DNA of 64,000 nucleotides, taken from the NCBI GenBank assembly GCA_004001285.1, contig AP018697.1:3424434-3488433 (forward strand), written 5' to 3'. The notes beneath the pieces are model-generated. The model made no database searches, was not told the DNA's origin, and saw only the letters and a list, made by a program, of their open reading frames with translations. The position numbers and the translations under genes were made by a program. The stretch comes from Arthrobacter sp. MN05-02. Its GTDB lineage: Bacteria > Actinomycetota > Actinomycetes > Actinomycetales > Micrococcaceae. Of this stretch, positions 18,189 to 31,337 are shown in pieces (the stretch's first letter is position 1; each line of letters opens with the position of its first letter).

Positions 18189-18995
18189 TCACCCGGCGGC
18201 GGCAGCCAGTCCCGACCGCGCGAGCCCGGCGAGGTCGTTGAAGCTGTAGAGATGCAGGCCTGCGTAGCCGGAGGCGTGCACCGCGCCCACCAGCGGAGCC
18301 GGGTCGTAGGACGCCGACGAGAGCAACTGCCTGACGGCGGACCCGGAGTCCGCGGCGCCCGCGGAGCGTTTGAGGAAGCCGAGGGACTGCCCGACCCCGA
18401 CCCTGCCCGCCAGGCGCACCAGCCGCGCCATGCGCACCGGGCCCGGCACTCCCGCCCACACCGGCAGGCTAACCCCCTGGAGTAGCAACCGCGACGGGTA
18501 GCCACGCAGCGTCTCCTGTGAGAAGCAGAGCTGGGTGACGCACCAGGACGCGAACCGCTGTTTGGCGAGCATCGTCCTGACCAGCTCCTCGTCCGTCGTA
18601 CCCGGGTGCCCCTCGGGATACACGGCGATCCCCATCCGGAGTCCGCCGCCGGAGAGATCCGCGATGTCCTCCATGAGCGCCCCGCTCCACGCGTAGGGCC
18701 CGGCCGCCACGGTGGCGTCCCCGCCGATCACGAAGACGTCGGTGATGCCCGCATCGGCGCACCGCTCGACGTACCGGCCCAGCTCCGCCCGCCCGGTCAC
18801 GGACCGTGCGGCCAGGTGCGGGATGGCGGTGTAGCCGGCACGGGCGAGGTCCACCGCCAGCTCCACGGCCTCCCGCGGACCGTGGTGGGGCAGACACGTG
18901 ACGGTCACGGCGGCGGGGACGGGCAGGTGCCCGCGGAGCCGCTCCGCGATGCCCTCCGACGGGATGACCTCCACGCGGACCGGCAGGTCAGTCAT
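18189..18995 (-). CDS. Methylenetetrahydrofolate reductase-like protein
   Basis: Homologue of MetF, the FAD enzyme reducing 5,10-methylene-THF to 5-methyl-THF. 268 residues with a TIM-barrel pattern: VTVTCLPHHGPREAVELAVDLARAGY, IPHLAARSV, DVFVIGGDAT, GIAVYPEGHP, WCVTQLCFS and LHLYSFNDL correspond to the MTHFR barrel strands. It is shorter than E. coli MetF and divergent, so catalysis of the standard reaction is likely but not certain. It is six bases after sdaA and is the last gene of the riboswitch-controlled operon gcvP-gcvT-sdaA, linking glycine cleavage to methyl-folate. Confidence 0.83.
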   Translation of the reverse strand: MTDLPVRVEVIPSEGIAERLRGHLPVPAAVTVTCLPHHGPREAVELAVDLARAGYTAIPHLAARSVTGRAELGRYVERCADAGITDVFVIGGDATVAAGPYAWSGALMEDIADLSGGGLRMGIAVYPEGHPGTTDEELVRTMLAKQRFASWCVTQLCFSQETLRGYPSRLLLQGVSLPVWAGVPGPVRMARLVRLAGRVGVGQSLGFLKRSAGAADSGSAVRQLLSSASYDPAPLVGAVHASGYAGLHLYSFNDLAGLARSGLAAAAG

Positions 18996-19001
18996 CGGCG
19001 G

Positions 19002-20371
<1,370 letters not shown>

Positions 20372-20375
<4 letters not shown>

Positions 20376-21505
20376 TGTGGTGTCCCGGCGGCCTTCTCAC
20401 GCCGGTAGAACGGCGTGGGGATCACCGTGAAGGGCTCCGGACGTCCACGGAGGTCCACCTGCACCTCGGTCCCGACGACGGCGTACGCCGCGTCCAGATA
20501 GGCCAGCGCGACGGGGTACCCGAGGGTGGGGCTCGGCAGCCCCGATGTCACCGTACCGACGGTCGCGCCGTCCACGACGACGTCGTACCCGGCGCGCGCG
20601 GACCGGCGGCCGGCCGCCCGCAGTCCGACGAGGCGGCGTGCCGGTTCGACCGCCTTCAGGGGTTCGAGCACCGAACGGCCCACGAAGTCGTCGGGCTTCT
20701 TCGTGCTGACCACGGGTCCGAGGCCCGCCTCGAACGGATTGGTGTCGAGCCCGAGTTCATGGCCGTAGAGCGGCATGCCGGCCTCGAGCCGCAGCGAGTC
20801 ACGGGCCGCGAGGCCGCAGGGCAGCAGTCCGTGCTTCCCGCCCGCCTCCAGCGCTGCGTTCCAGAGCCGCACCGCGACGTTGCCACCGAGGAAGATCTCG
20901 AAGCCGTCCTTTCCCGTGTAACCCGTGCGGGCCAGGAGCACGGGAAGACCGGCCAGCTCGAGCTCCGCCACGGCGTAGTACTTCAGGCCGCGGACGGTGG
21001 CGGCGTCCTCGGGGCGCGCGAGATCGAGGAGGACCGCTTCTGCCGCGGGACCCTGCACCGCGACCAGGGCCGTGGTGTCCGACTGGTCCTCCACCGCGAC
21101 GTCGAATCCCTTGGCACGCAGCCGCAGCTCCTCGGCCACCACGGGCGCATTGGAGGCGTTCGGTACCACGAGGAAGGAGTCCTCGGTCAGCCGGTAGGTG
21201 ATGAGGTCGTCGATCACACCGCCCGCCTCGTTGCAGATCAGCGAGTACTTCGCCTTGCCCACGGCGAGGACCGCGAGGTTGCTGACCAGGGCGTAGTTGA
21301 GGAACTCCGCGGCCTGCGGCCCGCTGACGAGTACCTCCCCCATGTGGGACAGGTCGAAGAGGCCCGCGGCTCTGCGGACCGTGTGGTGCTCCTCGAGTTC
21401 GCTCCGGTACTTCAGGGGCATCTGCCAACCGCCGAAGTCGGTGAAGGAGGCTCCGTGTGCCTCGTGCTGGGTGTAGAGGGCTGTGTGCTTGCTCTGCTCG
21501 CTCAT
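20372..21505 (-). CDS. gcvT: Glycine cleavage system T protein (aminomethyltransferase)
   Basis: Transfers the aminomethyl carbon from lipoyl-H protein to tetrahydrofolate, releasing ammonia. 377 residues from [18 protein letters not shown]; it shows [58 protein letters not shown] and the C-terminal barrel region [21 protein letters not shown]. The start ATG (21503-21505) is 13 bases after gcvP. Second gene of the riboswitch operon; gcvH, usually next to gcvT, is absent here. Confidence 0.97.
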
Positions 21506-21518
21506 GGACAGCGGGTTC

Positions 21519-24389
<2,871 letters not shown>

Positions 24390-24444
24390 GGGAACTCCGT
24401 ACGTCAGAAAGGGGGCGCGGGCGCGCGTGCCTGGTCGGGTTCCT

Positions 24445-24640
24445 CCCCGCTCTGTAGGGGACCTGAGAGTTTCCGCAGGGCTCCGTGCCTGCTTGCACCG
24501 TCGGTGAGCACCGGGACGGCCCGATGCTGCTTTCCAGAGTTGCCTACCCGCAGCGGTACTGGGCCTGAGAGATTCCTGGGGAGGATTTGCTCCTACGGCG
24601 CCTGCCGGTGTTGAGTCAACGGCAGAACTCTCCCGCTGCA
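24445..24640 (-). promoter_or_regulatory. Tandem glycine riboswitch
   Basis: On the minus strand, upstream of gcvP, two copies of the glycine aptamer core are visible. The first begins GCGGGAGAGTTCTGC near 24640 and has the P3-strand AATCTCTCAGGC near 24560. The second carries CTCACCGACGGTGCAAGC near 24500 and AACTCTCAGGTCCCC near 24460. These match the conserved GGGAGAG, CCGACGG and CTCTCAGG elements of gcvT-type riboswitches. Tandem aptamers in this class bind two glycines and normally switch expression on. It controls gcvP-gcvT-sdaA and the MTHFR-like gene. Boundaries are approximate. Confidence 0.9.
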
Positions 24641-24857
24641 GATCGAGGGCGTATTCAATTGGGGGTTCTCGGCGTGTGAGCCGTCCCACAGCTTACCGCG
24701 CCGCATGGACGGGAGGCAAAGACGGCCGGGTGGGAGCCGAAGGCTACCCCGGCCCGAGGGACCGGAAGTCCCGGGGGACATCCGGTCGCCCGGGCTCCCC
24801 ACGTGGTCCCGTGCGGGGTTAGCGTGAGCGGAGAACCCCTGAGCACCTGGAGCATCG

Positions 24858-25907
24858 ATGCCGATCCCCCGCCTGCGCTCGCTGGCAGTGGCCCTGATCC
24901 TGCTGGCCGCCGTCGTGCCCGGCGCGCCTCCCGCCACGGCGGCCGGCCCTTCGTACGTCGCCCTCGGTGACTCCTACTCCTCGGGGACGGGAACGCGGGC
25001 CTACCTTGCGGACGGCTCCGCCTGCCAGCGCTCGGTCTACGCGTATCCGTCCCTGATCGCGAGCGCCAGGGGCTACGCGCTGGACTTCCGCGCCTGTTCC
25101 GGCGCCACCATCGCCGATGTCATCACCACCCAGCTCGGCGCACTGACGCCGGCGACGGCGTACGTCTCACTCAGCGTCGGCGGCAACGACGCCTCGTTCG
25201 CCGCCGTCCTGACCGAGTGCGCCAAGCCTGCCTGGATGAGCAATTGCAATGCGGCGATCGACCGTGCCCGGTCCGTCATCGTGAACCGGCTGCCCGCGAG
25301 CCTCGCCTCCCTCTACGGCCAGGTCCGGGCGCGCGCACCGCAGGCGTCCGTGACGATCGCCGGCTATCCGCGGATCTTCAACGGCGAGGACTGCAATGCG
25401 GCAACCTGGTTCTCGCCGCAGGAGGAGGCCCGCCTGAACGCGACGGCGGACCTGCTGAACAGCACGACGGCGGCAGCGGCCGCAGCGGCCGGCTTCACCT
25501 TCCGCAACCCGACCACCGCCTTCACGGGGCATGCCGTGTGTGACGACGTCGAATGGCTCAACGGCCTCTCGAGTCCTGTGTCGGATTCCTACCATCCCAA
25601 CCGGGCGGGCCACGCGTCCGGCTACGTCCCCCTGCTCGGTGGCGCCCTCACCGGGAGCCACGTCGATGTCACGGCAGCGACCGTGCAGGCCGCGGAGCTC
25701 TCGGCTCCGGCCCTGGCCGGGCAGCAGGCCCGCCATGCCGCCCAGGACGCCCGGATCACGCCGAAGGAATTCGTCGCACCGGATCTGAAGAGCCCGGCCG
25801 CGCGAGCGGCCGCCGCACGCGCCGGCGTGGACCTCACGGACCCCGCGAGCATCGCACACGCCGACAGCGTCGCGGAGGCCCGCCAGAACGGCCATCGATC
25901 GGACTGA
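24858..25907 (+). CDS. Secreted SGNH/GDSL-family hydrolase
   Basis: Extracellular lipase or esterase. A Sec signal peptide covers residues 1 to ~29 (MPIPRLRSLAVALILLAAVV then an Ala-Thr-Ala-Ala cleavage region). The SGNH blocks are all present: GDSYSSG with Ser39, GGND in SVSLGGND-like context (block III), and SDSYHPNRAGH supplying the Asp-His pair. Six cysteines are placed as in secreted actinobacterial lipases of the Streptomyces rimosus type. A C-terminal ~90-residue Ala-rich helical tail is unassigned. 349 residues; monocistronic, divergent from the gcv operon. Confidence 0.9.
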   Translation: MPIPRLRSLAVALILLAAVVPGAPPATAAGPSYVALGDSYSSGTGTRAYLADGSACQRSVYAYPSLIASARGYALDFRACSGATIADVITTQLGALTPATAYVSLSVGGNDASFAAVLTECAKPAWMSNCNAAIDRARSVIVNRLPASLASLYGQVRARAPQASVTIAGYPRIFNGEDCNAATWFSPQEEARLNATADLLNSTTAAAAAAAGFTFRNPTTAFTGHAVCDDVEWLNGLSSPVSDSYHPNRAGHASGYVPLLGGALTGSHVDVTAATVQAAELSAPALAGQQARHAAQDARITPKEFVAPDLKSPAARAAAARAGVDLTDPASIAHADSVAEARQNGHRSD

Positions 25908-25978
25908 ATCCCGACCGACCGATCGGCCCGTCGAAGGCGGCCGTGTCCCGCCTGCCACCAAGGTCCATACGTATGCAT

Positions 25979-26004
25979 GGAATAACAGGGGTGCGGGGCT
26001 GGTT
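25979..26004 (+). promoter_or_regulatory. SigR/SigH-type promoter of the luciferase-like gene
   Basis: GGAAT (25979-25983), exactly 18 bases, then GTT (26002-26004). This is the GGGAAT-N18-GTT pattern of thiol-stress ECF sigma factors such as Streptomyces SigR. The element is 51 bases ahead of the start codon. The same element occurs before ino1, mshA and trxB in this window. Confidence 0.65.
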
Positions 26005-26054
26005 CTACCGGCAGGCCCAGGGCGGGCCTGAACGCTGAGCACGGGAGCAACACG

Positions 26055-27086
26055 ATGGCACGCGAACTGGAACTCGGACTCGACACCTTCGGGGACGTCA
26101 CGCGCGGACAGGACGGGAATCCCGTTCCGTACCCGCAGGTCATCCGCAACGTCATCGCAGAGGCGGTCCTCGCCGACGAGGTCGGCGTCGACTTCATCGG
26201 CGTCGGCGAGCACCACCGCGACGATTTCGCCGTCTCCGCCCCCGAGACGGTGCTCGCAGCGATCGCCGGGCAGACGAAGCGCATCCGCCTCGGCTCGGCC
26301 GTGACGGTCCTCAGCTCGGACGATCCCGTGCGTGTCTACCAGCGGTTCGCCACGCTCGACGCCGCCTCCGACGGCCGCGCCGAGGTCATTCTGGGCCGCG
26401 GGTCCTTCACGGAATCCTTCCCCCTGTTCGGTTACGAGCTCTCCGACTACGAACGCCTCTTCGAGGAGAAGCTCGACCTGTTCGCCGAGCTGATCAAGGA
26501 GGGCCCGGTCACCTGGTCGGGAAGCACCCGCCCGGGTCTGACCGACCACGAGGTCTACCCGAAGACGCACGGTGGTCGCCTGAAGACCTGGATCGGTGTC
26601 GGCGGCAGCCCCGAATCGGTGGTCCGCGCGGCACGGTACGGCATGCCGCTCATGCTCGCGATCATCGGCGGCGACCCGGCCCGGTTCGCCCCCTACGTGG
26701 ACCTGTACCACCGGGCACTCACCCAGCTCGGGCAGCCCACGCTGCCCATCGGCGTCCACTCCCCGGGTTACATCGCCGACTCCGACGAGCAGGCCCGCGA
26801 GGAACTGTGGCCGGACAACCGGATCATGCGGGACCGCATCGGCCGCGAGCGCGGCTGGGGCCCGACGACCCGCGCCGAGTTCGACCAGGAGGCGGACTCC
26901 GGCTCGCTCTACGTCGGCTCGCCGGAGACCGTCGCGAGGAAGATCGCCACGACGGCGCAGACGCTCGGGATCGACCGTTTCGACATGAAGTACAGCGCAG
27001 GACCGCTGCCGCACGAGAAGCTCATGCACAGCATCGAGCTCTACGGCACCAAGGTCATCCCCATGGTCCGCGAGATGCTCGCCTAG
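26055..27086 (+). CDS. LLM-class flavin-dependent oxidoreductase
   Basis: Bacterial luciferase-like TIM-barrel protein of 343 residues, expected to use FMNH2 or F420. Family stretches: ELGLDTFGDVTRGQDG, ADEVGVDFIGVGEHHRDDFAVSAPETVLAAIAGQT, LGSAVTVLSSDDPVRVYQRFATLDAASDGRAE and the C-terminal YVGSPETVARKI. The substrate is not predictable. A sigma-R-type promoter lies just upstream, which suggests a role in oxidative or electrophile stress. It precedes the molybdopterin oxidoreductase by 107 bases; the two may share transcription. Confidence 0.92.
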   Translation: MARELELGLDTFGDVTRGQDGNPVPYPQVIRNVIAEAVLADEVGVDFIGVGEHHRDDFAVSAPETVLAAIAGQTKRIRLGSAVTVLSSDDPVRVYQRFATLDAASDGRAEVILGRGSFTESFPLFGYELSDYERLFEEKLDLFAELIKEGPVTWSGSTRPGLTDHEVYPKTHGGRLKTWIGVGGSPESVVRAARYGMPLMLAIIGGDPARFAPYVDLYHRALTQLGQPTLPIGVHSPGYIADSDEQAREELWPDNRIMRDRIGRERGWGPTTRAEFDQEADSGSLYVGSPETVARKIATTAQTLGIDRFDMKYSAGPLPHEKLMHSIELYGTKVIPMVREMLA

Positions 27087-27193
27087 GCAAGGCCCGTCCG
27101 GGGCGAACTTCCGCTCGCGGCGGGGGAAGGGCGGGGGTAGCGTGAGCGCGGACGCGCGCCACCCCGCACCCCACCCCGTCGAGAGGCAGCACC

Positions 27194-29668
27194 ATGGTCG
27201 ACCGCATCGCCGACATCTGGGGCACCCGGACCCCCTACGCCCGGGACCAGCGCTGGCCCGTCCGTGTGGACCAGGCGCTCGAGCCGGGAGTCGAGGACGA
27301 CGACGTCGACCGCTGGGTCCAGTCCGCCTGCGTCCTGTGCAGCAACGGCTGCGGGTGTGACATAGCAGTGAAGGACGGGCGCATGGTCGGTGTCCGCGGC
27401 CGCGCCATGGACACCGTCAACCACGGCCGGCTGGGCCCCAAGGGCCTCTTCGGAAGCTGGCAGGGCGTCGACAACGGGGACCGCCTCACCCGCCCGCTCG
27501 TCCGCGTGGACGGCGAACTGGTCGAGACCGACTGGGACACGGCCATGAACCGCATCGTGGAGCGGAGCAGGGAGCTGCTGTCCACCAGGGGTCCTCTGAG
27601 CCATGGGTTCTACACCACCGGGCAGCTGTTCCTCGAGGAGTACTACGCCCTCGGGATCATCGGCAAGGCCGGTATCGGGACGCCCCACATGGACGGCAAC
27701 ACGCGTCTGTGCACGGCGACGGCGGCCACCGCCATGAAGGAGAGCTTCGGCTCCGACGGCCAGCCGGGCAGCTACGTCGACATCGACGAGTGCGACGCCG
27801 TGTTCCTCTTCGGGCACAACATGGCCGAGACGCAGACCGTCCTGTGGACGCGGGTGCTGGACCGGCTCGCGGGGCCCAACCCGCCGCGCGTCGTCTGCGT
27901 GGATCCCCGTGAGACGGAGGTGGCCCGGGTCGCCGAGGTCCATCTCGCCGTCCGGCCCGGCACCAACCTCGCCCTGATGAACGGCCTGGTGCGGGAACTG
28001 CTCCACCGGGGCTGGATCGACGAGCGGTACATCGCCGACCACACCCTCGGCATCGACCGGTTGCGCTTCACGGTCGAGCGATGGACGCCCGAGGCGGTCG
28101 CCGAGACCTGCGGTGTCGACGCCGAGGACGTCCGGAGGGCTGCAGAGATCTTCGGCACCAGTGAGCGTGTGCTCTCCACCGTGCTGCAGGGGTTCTACCA
28201 GTCGGCGCAGGCGACCGCCGCGTCCTGCCAGGTCAACAACCTGCACCTCCTGCGCGGCATGCTCGGGAAGGAGGGCAGCGGGATCCTGCAGATGAACGGG
28301 CAACCGACGGCGCAGAACAACCGCGAGTGCGGGGCCGACGGTGACCTCCCGGGGTTCCGGAACTGGGAGAATCCGCACCACGTCCAGGAGCTGGCCGCCC
28401 TGTGGGACGTGGACCCCGACATCATCCCGCACTGGGCACCGCCGACCCACGCGATGCAGATCTTCCGCTACGCGGAGGCCGGCTCCATCGAGTTCCTGTG
28501 GATCTCCGCGACCAATCCCGCCGTGTCCATGCCGCAGCTCGAGAGGATCCGCAGGATCCTCGGATCCGAGGGACTGTTCCTCGTGGTGCAGGACCTGTAC
28601 CTCACGGAAACCGCACGATACGCCGACGTGGTGCTCCCGTGCGCAGCCTGGGGCGAGAAGACCGGTACCTTCACGAACGTGAACCGCACGGTGCACTTGT
28701 CGGACAAGGCCGTGGAGCCGCCCGGCGAAGCGAAGAGCGATCTCGAGGTGTTCCTCGACTATTCGAGGCGGATGGACTTCCGTACCCGCAGCGGCAGGCC
28801 GCTGCTGGACTGGGCGGGCCCCGAGGACGGGTTCCGGGCATGGCAGGAGTGCAGCCGCGGCAGGCCCTGCGACTACACCGGCATCAGCTACGAACGATTG
28901 CGTGGAGGCAGCGGCATCCCGTGGCCCTGCAACGACGAGCACCCCGACGGGACCGTCCGGCTCTATCCGGACGGGGACTTCCCGACCGATCCGGACTACT
29001 GCGAGTCCTACGGGCACGATCTCCTCACGGGCGCAGCCACGGGCCCCATCCTGTACCGGGCCACCGTCGAACCGGGGAAGGCCTGGCTCAAGAGCGAGGA
29101 CTACCGCCCGCCGCACGAGGAACCCGACGACGAGTACCCAATGCGGTACACGACAGGGCGGACGGTCTACCAGTTCCACACCAGGACCAAGACCGGGCGC
29201 AGCCGCGCCCTGAACCGCGCCGCGCCCGGAGCCTGGCTGGAGGTGTCGGTCCCCGACGCGCAACGGCTCGGCCTGGCCGAGGGCGATATCGTCTCCGTCC
29301 GATCGAGACGCGGCCAGCTGGAGGTCCCGGTGCGGATCGGAGACCTCCGCGAGGGCACGGTCTTCGCACCCTTCCACTACGGATACTGGGACGACCGCGG
29401 CGGGCGGGCGGCGGGAGGCCATGCGGCCAATGAGCTCACCACGACCGAGTGGGATCCCGTGTCCAAACAGCCGGTCTTCAAGAACGCCGCCGTACGGGTC
29501 GAGAAGCTCCGGAACGCGAGCGGTCCGGCGCCCGCACCGACCACCGGTGCGTCCAGGTCCGCTCGCGGTGGCGTCCCGGCGACTGCGGGGGGCCGGGCAG
29601 GAGAGGCGACGGAGACCTTTCCCGACGTCGCACCTCCTGCCGTGGCCTCCCGGGAGGAGCAGCCGTGA
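27194..29668 (+). CDS. Molybdopterin oxidoreductase (NapA/Fdh-like) with altered Fe-S ligand set
   Basis: Large 824-residue catalytic subunit of the DMSO-reductase superfamily, most like nitrate reductases and formate dehydrogenases. The N-terminal cluster motif reads C46-x2-C49-x3-C53, but at the position of the fourth ligand (x27 later) there is Gly81 in HGRLGPKG instead of the usual GRLCxKG; an extra Cys55 is present. Cys173 in NTRLCTATA is the expected molybdenum ligand. Molybdopterin-binding stretches (DPRETEVARVAEVHLAVRPGTNLAL, QMNGQPTAQNNRECGADGDLPGFRNW) and the C-terminal dinucleotide-binding domain (RYTTGRTVYQFHTRTKTGRS) are intact. No Tat signal is visible, so it is probably cytosolic. 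The last ~50 residues are low-complexity. It overlaps the next gene by four bases. Confidence 0.9.
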   Translation: MVDRIADIWGTRTPYARDQRWPVRVDQALEPGVEDDDVDRWVQSACVLCSNGCGCDIAVKDGRMVGVRGRAMDTVNHGRLGPKGLFGSWQGVDNGDRLTRPLVRVDGELVETDWDTAMNRIVERSRELLSTRGPLSHGFYTTGQLFLEEYYALGIIGKAGIGTPHMDGNTRLCTATAATAMKESFGSDGQPGSYVDIDECDAVFLFGHNMAETQTVLWTRVLDRLAGPNPPRVVCVDPRETEVARVAEVHLAVRPGTNLALMNGLVRELLHRGWIDERYIADHTLGIDRLRFTVERWTPEAVAETCGVDAEDVRRAAEIFGTSERVLSTVLQGFYQSAQATAASCQVNNLHLLRGMLGKEGSGILQMNGQPTAQNNRECGADGDLPGFRNWENPHHVQELAALWDVDPDIIPHWAPPTHAMQIFRYAEAGSIEFLWISATNPAVSMPQLERIRRILGSEGLFLVVQDLYLTETARYADVVLPCAAWGEKTGTFTNVNRTVHLSDKAVEPPGEAKSDLEVFLDYSRRMDFRTRSGRPLLDWAGPEDGFRAWQECSRGRPCDYTGISYERLRGGSGIPWPCNDEHPDGTVRLYPDGDFPTDPDYCESYGHDLLTGAATGPILYRATVEPGKAWLKSEDYRPPHEEPDDEYPMRYTTGRTVYQFHTRTKTGRSRALNRAAPGAWLEVSVPDAQRLGLAEGDIVSVRSRRGQLEVPVRIGDLREGTVFAPFHYGYWDDRGGRAAGGHAANELTTTEWDPVSKQPVFKNAAVRVEKLRNASGPAPAPTTGASRSARGGVPATAGGRAGEATETFPDVAPPAVASREEQP

Positions 29669-30126
29669 AACTGCCCGTCTACCTCGGCCTCCTGACGGAG
29701 GCCGAGCAGATCCTGGCCCGCTCGTTCAGGGTGGTCTCGGAGGGCCACTCGGACGAACCCGACGTGCACTTCATCGTGGAGACGCTCGCCGAGCAGTGCG
29801 ACCGGCACGTCGAGGAGCTGCAACCGGTGATCGAACGCTTCGGCTCCGACGTCGAGGGCGAGGAGGAGCACCGGGTGACGGCCGACGGCGTCGTGGAGGT
29901 GCGTACCGGCCCCCTGGGGCTGCTGCTCGACCTCCAGGACCTGTACGTACTCGTCCACCACCTGGACATCATGTGGACCATGGTGGGCCAGGCGGCGGCA
30001 GGAAGCCGGGACAGGCAACTGCTGGACATCGTGGAGCGGTGCGAACAGGACGCCGACCTCCAGAGCCGATGGCTCCGGACCCGGATGAAGCAGGCCGCCC
30101 CGCAGGCCCTGCTGGTGGCGCGGTGA
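29665..30126 (+). CDS. Small helical protein coupled to the molybdopterin oxidoreductase
   Basis: Not recognised. From the GTG at 29665 (GTGA overlap with the preceding stop) it has 153 residues, starting KLPVYLGLLTEAEQILARSF. The pattern is mostly amphipathic helix with an acidic loop (~60-80). His28, His35, His48-x2-Glu51 (DRHVEEL) and His98-His99 could bind metal in a ferritin-like or hemerythrin-like bundle; this is only a suggestion. Strict coupling to the enzyme gene implies a chaperone, electron-transfer or stability subunit. Confidence 0.75.
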   Translation: MKLPVYLGLLTEAEQILARSFRVVSEGHSDEPDVHFIVETLAEQCDRHVEELQPVIERFGSDVEGEEEHRVTADGVVEVRTGPLGLLLDLQDLYVLVHHLDIMWTMVGQAAAGSRDRQLLDIVERCEQDADLQSRWLRTRMKQAAPQALLVAR

Positions 30127-30659
30127 ACGGCAGGACGTCGGTGCTCGCCCGCATGCGGGAGGCCCGCGGCGATCTGGGAGCGGGACTGTACGCCGCGGCC
30201 CTGAGCCTGGTCACGCTGTCCGTCCTCGGATTGCTGGGCCTGCTCACCCACCTCCCGTGGCTGTTCCCGAGCCTCGGGCCGACGGTGATGCTGTTCTTCG
30301 AATCACCCGAGCAGCCCGCCTCCCGGCCCGTCAACGCCCTCGTGGGCCACGGCGTGGGCCTCGCTGCAGGCGTCATCTGCTTCTACGGCTTCAGCATCGG
30401 AGCCTTTCCGCCGGCACCCGTGGGGGGCGTGACCGGCTATCACTTGGCAGCGGGAGCAGCCTCGGTGGCCCTGACGACCCTCGTCCTGACCCGGGTCGGA
30501 CTCCCCCATCCACCGGCCGGGGCGACCACCCTGATCGTGAGCCTGGGCATCCTCCACACCCCGGCCCACTTCGGAGTCATGGCGGCAGCCGTCGTCGCGC
30601 TGACCGCACTCGGCTGGGGCGCGAATCTGCTCCTCGGCACCCGGCCGGCAGGGTCCTGA
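30123..30659 (+). CDS. HPP-family integral membrane protein
   Basis: 178 residues from the GTG at 30123, overlapping the previous stop by four bases. Four hydrophobic segments and the name-giving motif GLPHPPAGATTLIVSLG are visible, plus LFPSLGPTVMLFFESP and ASRPVNALVGHGVGL. HPP proteins in plastids and cyanobacteria have been linked to nitrite transport. Next to a nitrate-reductase-like enzyme, a role in nitrite or related anion movement is plausible but unproven. The longer open frame upstream is a shadow. Confidence 0.88.
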   Translation: MNGRTSVLARMREARGDLGAGLYAAALSLVTLSVLGLLGLLTHLPWLFPSLGPTVMLFFESPEQPASRPVNALVGHGVGLAAGVICFYGFSIGAFPPAPVGGVTGYHLAAGAASVALTTLVLTRVGLPHPPAGATTLIVSLGILHTPAHFGVMAAAVVALTALGWGANLLLGTRPAGS

Positions 30660-30773
30660 GCCGACACACGACTCCAGCCTTCGCCTTTTCTTCGGTCTTC
30701 TTTCGCCCTTCCGCCACACCGCCATTGAGCGACGCGGACCAGAGTGGGAACCAGGAGTGCAGCACTCCCTGAC

Positions 30774-30815
30774 CTACCCGCCGGTTCCGGGCCGTCCACC
30801 GGAGCCGGCGGGTAG
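30774..30815 (+). terminator. Terminator after the molybdoenzyme-HPP operon
   Basis: 17-bp inverted repeat (30774-30790 and 30799-30815) with one G-U-type position and an 8-base loop, 115 bases past the HPP stop. It separates that operon from the HPt-like gene at 30873. Confidence 0.7.
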
Positions 30816-30872
30816 CTTCCCCGGAGCGCGACCCGGGGAGCACAGGAACCGGCGGCAGGAAGAGGAGCAGGC

Positions 30873-31337
30873 GTGACGACGATCGATCTCCCCGCCATCC
30901 CGGCGGGCCTGCGGGCCGGCGCCACGGACGGCGCCGACCCTGCTTCCGCCGGCACTCCCGGCACGCCCCCCTCCACGACCGACAGGACCGACGTGTCTCA
31001 TCTTCCCGTGCTCGACCGGCGAATCCTCGACAACCTGGGCGTGGAGCTCTCCAACCAGGAGGGCGCGCTGCAGTTCGCCGGGATGTTCGTGCAGATGCTT
31101 CCCCAGCGGATCGAGGCCGTCCAGGCCGCGTTCACCGCACGGGACGCGGACGCCGCCGTCGTCGCACTCCTCAGCCTCACGGTGAGCGCGTCGATGGTGG
31201 GAGCACGCCGGCTCGAGGACGTGTCCTCGGAAGGGCTCGAGCTCGTCGACCAGCCCTCGGCCCACCCGGCACTCCTCGCGCGGCTCCAGGGCCTCGGCAC
31301 GGAATTTCAGTCCGAGCTGGCCGGCATCATCCGGTAG
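30873..31337 (+). CDS. HPt-like protein lacking the phospho-accepting histidine
   Basis: 154 residues from a GTG with a GAAGAGGAG site upstream. The first ~43 residues are disordered. Residues ~45-150 follow the four-helix HPt pattern: VLDRRILDNLGVEL, FAGMFVQMLPQRIEAVQAAFTARDADAAVVALLSL and SASMVGARRLEDVSSEGLEL. In canonical domains the third stretch reads HxLKGSAxxxGA; here it is LSLTVSASMVGA, with Leu100 at the His position and Thr-Val for Lys-Gly. It should not carry phosphate and may act as a docking or inhibitory protein for response regulators. Its 3' end overlaps the convergent regulator gene by 31 bases. Confidence 0.75.
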   Translation: MTTIDLPAIPAGLRAGATDGADPASAGTPGTPPSTTDRTDVSHLPVLDRRILDNLGVELSNQEGALQFAGMFVQMLPQRIEAVQAAFTARDADAAVVALLSLTVSASMVGARRLEDVSSEGLELVDQPSAHPALLARLQGLGTEFQSELAGIIR

